Notes under the pieces: generated by a model
Told to the model about the DNA's origin: nothing
Seen by the model: only the letters and a program-made list of their open reading frames with translations
The model's database searches: none
Assembly: GCA_965372405.1 (NCBI GenBank)
Contig: CBDVCE010000046.1
Location: 1 to 44,714, forward strand
Length of the DNA stretch: 44,714 nt
Origin: Sunxiuqinia sp965372405
GTDB taxonomy: Bacteria > Bacteroidota > Bacteroidia > Bacteroidales > Prolixibacteraceae
Reading direction: 5' to 3'
Made by a program: the position numbers and the translations under genes
In this document: positions 7,849 to 15,037 of the stretch, piece after piece
Layout: the number at the start of each line of letters is the position of its first letter
Position numbering within the stretch: position 1 is the stretch's first letter

Positions 7849-9162
7849 ATGGCGTTAAGGATAAAAGCAAAAGAAGCAACAGCAATTATAAATTCTCTTT
7901 CGGGTGGCGTAGTGCCAAGGATTGGGGTTCAACATATTACGGTAGGTAGAAAATTGGAAATTGAAGCATTTACTTCCGCTCTCGACGATGTTAAGAACGG
8001 TCATAGTATGGTAAAGTTTTGGATTGGGGATTTTGGTTCAGGGAAATCTTTTATGCTCCATTTGTTGAATACCGTTGCTACAAAACAAAAGTTTGTTGTT
8101 GCTAATGCCGATTTTACGCCCGACAACAGGCTTTATTCAAATGACGGAAAAGCGGTTGCTTTATACAGTGCAATTATGGACAATGTTGCAATTCAAACAA
8201 AACCAGAAGGTGGAGCTTTACCAACTTTACTTGACAAATGGATTGAGCAGGTGGTTTCAAAAACTGCACAACTTAATAATATTCCTGTTACTGAAATTAG
8301 GGAGGAAAGATATTTCAACCTCATTCAGGGAAATATTATGCAAACTGTAAATGAAGTAACAGAAACCGGAGGTTTTGATTTTGGTGTTGTTGTTATTAAA
8401 TATTACGAGGGTTACATTAAAAACGATGAATATTTAAGAAGGAGTGCTTTAAAATGGTTGAAAGGCGAATACAGAACCAAAACAGAAGCAAGGCAGGATT
8501 TGGGAGTTCGTGAAATAATTAACGATTTGAACTATTACGACATGCTTAAAAACTTCGGTCGTTTATTTGTAAGTATGGGTTATTGTGGCTTTATGATTAA
8601 TCTTGATGAAGCAATTAACCTTTACAAAATTTCAACTGCAAATACGAGAGCCAAAAACTATGAAAAAATCCTGATGATATTCAATGATTGTTTTCAGGGC
8701 AAAGTTTCAAACTTGTTCATAAACTTTGCCGGCACAAAAGATTTTCTGGAAAATGAAAGACGAGGTCTTTTTAGTTACGATGCCCTTAAAACACGTTTAG
8801 AAACAAATAAATTTGAAACAGTCGAATACCGCGATTTAGCTCAACCCGTAATTAAACTTGTTCCGCTTGACCACAACGAAATATTTGTTCTATTAAAGAA
8901 ATTGAAGGAAATATTTGACACCAATTACGATGTAAACATCAATATAACAGAAGAAGATATTCGTCTTTTTATGGAAGAAATGTTTAATAAACCCGGTGCC
9001 GACGAATTTTTAACACCACGAGAGGTTATTCGAGATTTCTTGAACATACTGAGTATTTTAAGACAAAACCCAGCCGCCGATAAGACTTCTTTGATTTCGG
9101 ACATCAAAATTTCGGACGAAAGACCAGAAGAAAGTGTTCTTGATTCAATAGAAGAATTGTAA
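7849..9162 (+). CDS. BrxD-like P-loop ATPase (DUF2791 family)
   Basis: A 437-residue ATPase resembling BREX accessory protein BrxD. The N-terminus has the family signature (LSGGVVPRIGVQHITVGR), Walker A at about residues 60-67 (GDFGSGKS), a Walker B-like FMINLDEA near residue 250 and a sensor-like segment NLFINFAGTKDFL. The C-terminal part is helical. It begins three bases after the TerB-family gene and its stop overlaps the ATG of the helicase (TAATG), so the three genes are one transcriptional unit. In BREX loci brxD neighbours the Lhr-like helicase gene brxHI; here the same pair stands without pglX, pglZ or brxC in the window. ATP-driven DNA remodelling during anti-phage defence is inferred from those families. 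Confidence 0.75.
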   Translation: MALRIKAKEATAIINSLSGGVVPRIGVQHITVGRKLEIEAFTSALDDVKNGHSMVKFWIGDFGSGKSFMLHLLNTVATKQKFVVANADFTPDNRLYSNDGKAVALYSAIMDNVAIQTKPEGGALPTLLDKWIEQVVSKTAQLNNIPVTEIREERYFNLIQGNIMQTVNEVTETGGFDFGVVVIKYYEGYIKNDEYLRRSALKWLKGEYRTKTEARQDLGVREIINDLNYYDMLKNFGRLFVSMGYCGFMINLDEAINLYKISTANTRAKNYEKILMIFNDCFQGKVSNLFINFAGTKDFLENERRGLFSYDALKTRLETNKFETVEYRDLAQPVIKLVPLDHNEIFVLLKKLKEIFDTNYDVNINITEEDIRLFMEEMFNKPGADEFLTPREVIRDFLNILSILRQNPAADKTSLISDIKISDERPEESVLDSIEEL

Positions 9163-11285
9163 TGTCGTATAAACTATTATCAGAACCAATCAGAAAATAC
9201 ATACGTGATAAACGGTGGGAATCGTTACGCCCAATTCAGGCGGCTGCAATTTCAAGAATAATTGCAACTGATAATAACTATATTCTTGCTTCCAGAACAG
9301 CATCAGGAAAAACCGAAGCAGCCTTTTTGCCCATTCTTTCTAAAGCAGATTTTAACCAACCTGGTGTTCAAGTTTTGTATATTTCTCCGTTAATCGCGTT
9401 AATAAACGACCAATTTTTCAGAATAGAAGATTTATGCAAAGACCTTGAAATATCCGTAACTAAATGGCATGGTGAGGCGAAAAAATCATTAAAAACAAAT
9501 CTTATAAAAAATCCCAATGGCATTGTATTAATTACTCCTGAATCATTAGAAGCAATGTTTGTAAATGCTCCTTACAATGTGTCTACTCTCTTTGGGAATC
9601 TCAATTATATTGTGATTGATGAAATTCATTCGTTTTTAGGAGTAGATAGAGGATTGCAATTAATGTCTTTGTTATCTCGGATTCAGCAAGTGAATAAAGC
9701 AAAAATCACCACCATTGGTTTATCTGCAACAATTGGAGACGATAATTATATTGAAGCAAAACGATTAATAGGTAATATCTCAGAAACAAAAGTTTTATTG
9801 GATAGAACAAAAAAAGAAACTGAAGCAAAATTCAAATTCTTTAAAACTAGTACTGCCGAATTGTCTTTAGATTTGCTAAAAGATTTGTATAAGGAAACGT
9901 GTTCAAACAAAGTTCTGATATTCCCAAACAGCAGGGGACGAACAGAGGAAGTTGCAGTAAAACTTCGGAAAATATCGGACAAAGTAAACGGGCATAAATA
10001 TTATTATTCTCACCATTCATCGGTAGATAAAGAGATTAGGGAAAGTGTCGAATATTTCGCAAAAAACAATGAGCGTTTCAATTTTTGCATTTCTTGTACT
10101 TCTACGTTAGAACTTGGTATCGACATCGGCACAGTAGATAAAATCGTTCAGATTGATTCAACACATTCTGTTTCTTCGCTCGTTCAACGAATTGGACGAA
10201 GTGGTCGTAGAGATGGCGAAAAAAGCATTGTAAATATATATGCAACTGATAAATGGAGCTTATTGCAATCATTAGCCTGTTGGCTTTTGTACGAAGCAGG
10301 ATTTCTGGAACCAATTAAAACAGTCGTAAATCCATATGATATTCTGTTACATCAACTTCTGTCCATCGTCAAACAACTTTCAGGTTGTTCTAAAAAAGAT
10401 TTAATTAAAAGGCTGAAAAGTAACGCTGCTTTTAAACCAATTGAAGAACAAGAAATAAACTCAATTATTGATGAAGCAATCAATTCAGATTATTTAGAAC
10501 TTATTCAACGTGAAATAATACTCGGAATTGAAGGCGAAAACATAGTCAATTCAAGAGAGTTTTATAGCGTATTTAAAACAGAGCCAGGCTTTAAAGTAAT
10601 ATTCGGAGGGAAAAAGGTTGGAGATATTCCATTTTCTCCTCAGGTGAGAATTGATGAAAACATTTTACTTGCAGCAAAAATATGGAAGATTAAAGATATT
10701 GATATTAAAGGGGGAAAGATTTTTGTCATTCCGGCAAGGGATGGAAAAAAGCCAATGTTTTTTGGTGGTGGTGGAAACATTCATCCACGGATAAGGGAGG
10801 AGATGTTACGGATATTAAAAAGCAAAGAATCATATCATGAACTTGATGAAAACAGCAATTCAATATTGGAAGAGTTAAGGTATGATTTCAAAGGATTTCA
10901 GATTAATAGTTTTGAATACGACAGACCTGTTATAGATAAAGATGGTAAACTGGTCATTTATACATTCACAGGAACTAAAATTAATAAGAGCTTACACTTT
11001 TTGATTAGTTTAACCGGACACGAAGTTTCCCTACATGACCAAGACAGTTCTGTTGAATTGCACATTAGTATTTCCGATTTCGAGAAATTGGTAACGGAAG
11101 CAAACAAAGTCTATAGCAAAATTGATAATTATTTGAAATTAGCACTTGAAGAAAACGAATCATTACTTGGTTTCTCCAAGTGGGGGTCATATTTACCAAT
11201 GAAATACAAATGTCAGATTTTAAAAGAAAGGTATTTCGATTTTGAGAGTGCAATGGAGTTTATTAATAGCATTAAGCTAGTCTAG
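9162..11285 (+). CDS. Lhr/BrxHI-like superfamily 2 helicase
   Basis: A 707-residue DEAD/DEAH-box helicase. Visible motifs: Q-motif region RPIQAAAI (23-30), Walker A TASGKT (46-51), motif Ia SPLIALIND, motif II DEIH (153-156), motif III LSATIG, and motif VI QRIGRSGRRDG. The C-terminal part resembles the winged-helix and domain-4 portion of Lhr-core proteins, without the long C-terminal extension of full Lhr (about 1500 residues). It overlaps the ATPase gene by one base. Lhr-type helicases translocate 3'-5' on single-stranded DNA; the BREX accessory helicase BrxHI belongs to this group. It converges on the AlbA_2 gene with 40 bases between the stops and no obvious terminator. Confidence 0.8.
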   Translation: MSYKLLSEPIRKYIRDKRWESLRPIQAAAISRIIATDNNYILASRTASGKTEAAFLPILSKADFNQPGVQVLYISPLIALINDQFFRIEDLCKDLEISVTKWHGEAKKSLKTNLIKNPNGIVLITPESLEAMFVNAPYNVSTLFGNLNYIVIDEIHSFLGVDRGLQLMSLLSRIQQVNKAKITTIGLSATIGDDNYIEAKRLIGNISETKVLLDRTKKETEAKFKFFKTSTAELSLDLLKDLYKETCSNKVLIFPNSRGRTEEVAVKLRKISDKVNGHKYYYSHHSSVDKEIRESVEYFAKNNERFNFCISCTSTLELGIDIGTVDKIVQIDSTHSVSSLVQRIGRSGRRDGEKSIVNIYATDKWSLLQSLACWLLYEAGFLEPIKTVVNPYDILLHQLLSIVKQLSGCSKKDLIKRLKSNAAFKPIEEQEINSIIDEAINSDYLELIQREIILGIEGENIVNSREFYSVFKTEPGFKVIFGGKKVGDIPFSPQVRIDENILLAAKIWKIKDIDIKGGKIFVIPARDGKKPMFFGGGGNIHPRIREEMLRILKSKESYHELDENSNSILEELRYDFKGFQINSFEYDRPVIDKDGKLVIYTFTGTKINKSLHFLISLTGHEVSLHDQDSSVELHISISDFEKLVTEANKVYSKIDNYLKLALEENESLLGFSKWGSYLPMKYKCQILKERYFDFESAMEFINSIKLV

Positions 11286-11325
11286 AGCTTCAGTTAGTTG
11301 AAAGATGCTATATGAAAAGATAATC

Positions 11326-12687
11326 TCAGAAGTCTGGACTAATTATCTCCCAATATCCATCTTTATCAGAACCAATACGAGTTACAATACTTTCAGTTTT
11401 TAGTTTCTTTATTTGGTATTCTATAGCCCTTGTTGATATTCCAATTTCCGAAGCTAATTCAGCAATTGTTATATTATTTTTTGCTCTTACTAACCGAATA
11501 ATTTTCTCCGAAGTTTTCTCCGAAGTTTTCTCCGAAGTTTTCTTTTTCTTCGGACGACTGCAAATAACGGTAAACATCCCTTCTGTTTTAAACTCAGGCG
11601 AAGGTAGGCCAGCAAGTTTCATTTCTTCATAAATTCGACCAATGCCGGAACCTATTTGTTCTACCATATCAATTCTTTCAAACAATCCAAAAACAAGTGG
11701 GTTTCTACTATGGCTTTTCTTCCCAAAATCCTTTGGATTTATTACACTAACCAAACCTCCCGGATTTGTTATCTCAACTCTATTTTCAAAAAACTCAACT
11801 GTTGTTCTCGCTCCTTTGTCGTAATAGTCTCTATGTGATAAAGCATTTATAATAGCTTCTTTAAAAACAGTTTCAGGAATTTCCCAAATTTCTTTTCTTG
11901 GGCCAGCCCCATGAATTTCATACCGTACATTTAATTTTCCCTTTAACCATTGCATAGCTTGTTTGTACTGAGATACCAAAGGGCCACCAAAAACTTTATC
12001 GTCTATAATCTGAGTTTTTGTATCTCCTTCAAAAGCAACGCAACGAACAACTGCCTTTTCAAAGAATTTTTCAGGAGACGTAGCAAAGAACAGTACGCCT
12101 CCTTTTTTAAAATCTCCTTCAGGTAAAATTAATTTCAGATTATTCATTATTTGCTCCTGGCTCACCGTTTGAGATAAGCCCGCAGCAAACCTGAATTCTT
12201 TGAAATAATCTAAATCAATATCCTTTTCAATAATAAATTCAGAACAAGGTGCTTCATCAAAATAAATGCGGTCTGACTGCTGAAAGAAATCACGCATTTG
12301 CTCAACCGAAATCAATTTCTGAGAATTCGGCCCTTGCCTCACATAAATTGCACCCGATAATGTATAAGGTTTTTGAACTCCCGAAGACACTTCAATTACC
12401 CATACTTCTTTCTCATCAACATCGACTTTATAAAAAGGACAATGTATATGAGGATTTATATCATTAATAGAGTTTTGGATAGCAGACCGTTTTCGATTGT
12501 CGATATTTATTCCATGAATAACATTATCATCATCCACACCAAGTAATAGAACTCCACCAGCAGCATTGGCAAAAGCACAAATCTCCTCTGTCAGCTCCTT
12601 CACTTTGTTTGGGACACGAATCTTAAATTCTGCATTGTAGCCCTCGCCACTTTGAACTATACTTTTTATATCATCTGCGTTAATCAT
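11326..12687 (-). CDS. AlbA_2 (Schlafen-like) ATP-binding regulator with HTH
   Basis: A 453-residue protein. The N-terminal AlbA_2 domain is marked by EGYNAEFKIRV, ICAFANAAGGVLLLGVDDD and YVRQGPNSQ. A GHKL-like ATPase segment follows (FKEAIINALSHRDY, VEITNPGGL and IGSGIGRIYEEM). A linker of three TSEK units precedes a C-terminal helix-turn-helix (ITIAELASEIGISTRAIEY). Proteins of this layout are annotated as transcriptional regulators or ATP-dependent DNA-binding helicase-like proteins and are frequent in mobile islands. The start ATG (12687) is the first in frame. It is encoded opposite the TerB operon and next to the integrase gene. Its targets are unknown. Confidence 0.75.
   Translation of the reverse strand: MINADDIKSIVQSGEGYNAEFKIRVPNKVKELTEEICAFANAAGGVLLLGVDDDNVIHGINIDNRKRSAIQNSINDINPHIHCPFYKVDVDEKEVWVIEVSSGVQKPYTLSGAIYVRQGPNSQKLISVEQMRDFFQQSDRIYFDEAPCSEFIIEKDIDLDYFKEFRFAAGLSQTVSQEQIMNNLKLILPEGDFKKGGVLFFATSPEKFFEKAVVRCVAFEGDTKTQIIDDKVFGGPLVSQYKQAMQWLKGKLNVRYEIHGAGPRKEIWEIPETVFKEAIINALSHRDYYDKGARTTVEFFENRVEITNPGGLVSVINPKDFGKKSHSRNPLVFGLFERIDMVEQIGSGIGRIYEEMKLAGLPSPEFKTEGMFTVICSRPKKKKTSEKTSEKTSEKIIRLVRAKNNITIAELASEIGISTRAIEYQIKKLKTESIVTRIGSDKDGYWEIISPDF
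11505..11540. repeat. three perfect 12-bp repeats in AlbA_2 gene
   Basis: The unit TCTCCGAAGTTT is repeated three times head to tail and encodes the TSEK linker on the minus strand. Twelve bases is a multiple of three, so changes in copy number would lengthen or shorten the linker without breaking the frame. Confidence 0.9.
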
Positions 12688-12776
12688 AGTCGAAGAATTA
12701 TTTCAATATTACTACTTTAATCATCATTTTAAAAATTAAATGTTACCTGAATATATGAGATTGTAAAAACAGAATG

Positions 12777-14003
12777 CTAAAGAATCAACATCTCATCCAG
12801 CTCCATCATTTTCTTTGAAAGTTCATTCATATCATTACCAATTTTACTGTTCGTTATTCTGGCATAAATCTGTGTAGTCCGAATACTTGTGTGACCAAGC
12901 ATTTTGCTAACAGTCTCCATGGGTACACCTTTTGCCAAAGTTACGGTAGTAGCAAAAGTATGTCGGGCAAGATGAAAAGTCAGATGTTTTTCTATTCCGC
13001 ATAAATCGGCTATTTCTTTTAGATATGAGTTCAGTCTTTGATTGCTGATGATTGGCAATAACTGATTTCCATGCTGTATCCCTTCATACTTCTCTAAAAT
13101 TCGTTTAGGAATATTTAATAAAAGTATATTTGATTGCACATCTGTTTTCTGACGCTTTTTCATAATCCAGAGCTTCCCATCGAAAGATTTTTGAATATCT
13201 TTTTCATTTAAGTTTCTCATATCGACATAAGCTAAGCCGGTGAAACAAGAGAAAATAAAAATATCTCGTACCTGCTCAAGTCGTTTAATGGCAAACTTTT
13301 TTTGCATTATAGTTGTAAGCTCATCCTGAGTTAAATAACCACGGTCAACTTTTTTAAATCGGATTTTGAAATTGGCAAATGGGTTGGAATGAATCCACCC
13401 ATTATTTTTTGCAAGGGCAATAATGTGTTTTAATTGCTGTAAATATTTGGCAGTGGTGTTAACACTGCAATCCCAAACTGTAGTAAGATAAGTTTCAAAA
13501 CTATAAATAAAATTGTAGTCAATTTCCATTAACGGAATATCTTCAATTTTGTACTGATACCTTAAAAACTCTCCAAGACGGGTTTCTGTTCGTTCATACT
13601 TTTGCACTCCGGCAGCGGTAATATCCTTTCCAATCCGAAGCTTTAGTTCTTCATTGTGTTGTTTAAAAACAACAAGAAGCATTTGCACTTTCGCCTTAAC
13701 TCCCAAGTATACATCTCTGACCTTCTCAACCGTAAAATATATTCCTTGCTGACTTAATTCTTTGTAATGAAAGTTCAATTCCATCCGAATTTCATGTAAC
13801 TTTTCATTAACTAATTGAGCAATTGTTGAATCACCAACAGCCATGTTTAATTTCGAATCCCAGATGTCGGGATTAACTGTCAATTTCGAGCTAAACTGGG
13901 CTTTCTGGCCATCCAGTACTATCCGAACCATCACCCGGATTTCCCCACTTTTGTTTACATAGTTTTTACGTGCATAGAAGAAAACTTTAAATCTGTAACC
14001 CAT
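12777..14003 (-). CDS. tyrosine recombinase (Bacteroidota-type integrase)
   Basis: A 408-residue phage-integrase family recombinase. It has the Bacteroidota N-terminal arm-binding domain (RIVLDGQKAQFSSKLTV, then IWDSKLNMAVG), a SAM-like core-binding domain (about 105-205) and a C-terminal catalytic domain. Catalytic residues visible are K286 (RQKTD), H344 and R347 (HLAR), H371 (LGHTS) and Y380 (QIYAR). The position normally holding the first catalytic arginine reads CFTGLAYVDMRNL, with Ala at 258; several Bacteroidota recombinases such as IntDOT also deviate here, so activity is still plausible. The gene lies 263 bases from the 3' end of tRNA-Asn, the usual arrangement for an element integrated at that tRNA. 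The stop lies 90 bases from the AlbA_2 start. Confidence 0.85.
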   Translation of the reverse strand: MGYRFKVFFYARKNYVNKSGEIRVMVRIVLDGQKAQFSSKLTVNPDIWDSKLNMAVGDSTIAQLVNEKLHEIRMELNFHYKELSQQGIYFTVEKVRDVYLGVKAKVQMLLVVFKQHNEELKLRIGKDITAAGVQKYERTETRLGEFLRYQYKIEDIPLMEIDYNFIYSFETYLTTVWDCSVNTTAKYLQQLKHIIALAKNNGWIHSNPFANFKIRFKKVDRGYLTQDELTTIMQKKFAIKRLEQVRDIFIFSCFTGLAYVDMRNLNEKDIQKSFDGKLWIMKKRQKTDVQSNILLLNIPKRILEKYEGIQHGNQLLPIISNQRLNSYLKEIADLCGIEKHLTFHLARHTFATTVTLAKGVPMETVSKMLGHTSIRTTQIYARITNSKIGNDMNELSKKMMELDEMLIL

Positions 14004-14099
14004 AACGCTAAATTTTAGATGTTTAAACTAATATTATTGAGCTACTTTCGCGAAGTCAAAATGCGACATTTCAGAGACTTATGAAGGAAAGCTAAAAAT

Positions 14100-14147
14100 G
14101 GTTACAGGAAATTACAGAAATTCTTCTGTAACCAAATTGTAACCAAA
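14100..14147. promoter_or_regulatory. candidate recombinase arm-binding repeats
   Basis: Between the integrase gene and tRNA-Asn an inverted repeat GGTTACAG (14100-14107)/CTGTAACC (14126-14133) is followed by a direct repeat TGTAACCAAA at 14127-14136 and 14138-14147. Clustered short repeats next to an integrase gene are the usual form of arm-type sites. The function is inference. Confidence 0.4.
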
Positions 14148-14197
14148 ACAGGGTTAAAATTGGCTTTTTCTTGTCTTTCGGATGACTTAGTGGAAAT

Positions 14198-14235
14198 AAA
14201 AAAAGCTGTGTAAATCCTTGATTTACACAGCTTTT
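14198..14235 (-). terminator. intrinsic terminator downstream of tRNA-Asn
   Basis: A perfect 15-bp stem (14201-14215 with 14221-14235) closes on a five-base loop. A U-run forms on the minus strand, downstream of tRNA-Asn; the other strand also ends in TTTT, so it may stop transcription both ways. Confidence 0.8.
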
Positions 14236-14266
14236 CATCATTTGACAGTGAATTGTCTTTTTGTGC

Positions 14267-14343
14267 TGGCTCCCCAGGTAGGACTTGAACCTACGACCTA
14301 CGGATTAACAGTCCGCCGCTCTAACCAACTGAGCTACTGGGGA
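14267..14343 (-). tRNA. tRNA-Asn (GTT)
   Basis: Full cloverleaf on the minus strand: acceptor TCCCCAG/CTGGGGA, D-arm GCTC/GAGC, anticodon stem GCGGA/TCCGT with loop CTGTTAA (anticodon GTT), T-arm GTAGG-TTCAAGT-CCTAC, discriminator G and encoded CCA. The 3' end points toward the integrase gene, making it the likely integration target. No second copy of its 3' end was found upstream in the window. Confidence 0.95.
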
Positions 14344-15037
14344 ATTTTAAATGCTTTGTTAGAACGTTTGTTTTTAAAAGCGTTGCAAAAATAATAGCTT
14401 TTCCGGAAAGAAAAAACATTTTCAAAAAAAATCATCGAAAAAATTACTAAAAAAAGTTCAGCCTGTCTTTATTCGGTTCAAATGCCTGCTCCTCCAACAC
14501 TAAACAAAAACTCGACATAACCCTAGTAATCAGACGTGTCTGAATAAATCAGATCTCCATTAAGAGTAGTATTTGTCTTCAAGGTAGCAACAGATGAAAA
14601 TGGATAAAATAAGTGCTGGTCTTTGTCAGCTACAAAAAAACCTATTTTTATTGTTCGATACGAAATGTCATTTCTCAAAAACCGAAGAACTGTTTTTGTT
14701 TGTCTTTCTGCAGAATCTTCCAATTTAATAATGCAATCATGCAAATAATCAGGATTCGGATATGGAAAATTACACTAAGGAGCATTTGATTTTTGTTTCT
14801 GTTTTTACTTAATGTTACGATTCTTCTTATGAAAAAGTTAAATATTTCTTAGCACGAATTAACACACAAAACGACTCCTATTAACAGCCAAGTTTTCAAC
14901 AAACTACAAGCCCTTTCCTTCTACATAAAAAACCCAAAAACAGGTTTTCATTCTGATACCACCATTCTGGCATAACCCTTCTTTCTTAATCGCAATATAA
15001 TAACTACTTTCGCCTATTATTTTGAAGAAAATTGACT
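14344..15037. other. gene-poor spacer with unrecognised minus-strand fragment
   Basis: These 694 bases hold no recognisable gene. A minus-strand frame is open from 14774 to the stop at 14523; its middle reads HDCIIKLEDSAERQ, then KTVLRFLRNDISYRTIK. It has only a TTG start (14744) and is closed upstream by TAG, so it may be the end of a degraded gene. A weak -7-like TACTTTCG precedes the exporter gene near 15005. Nothing else was seen. Confidence 0.3.

Noticed and set aside
1..12700. Second copy of the tRNA-Asn 3' end (left attachment site)
   Set aside because: No matching stretch was found by eye in this part of the window, so the left end of the island is left open.
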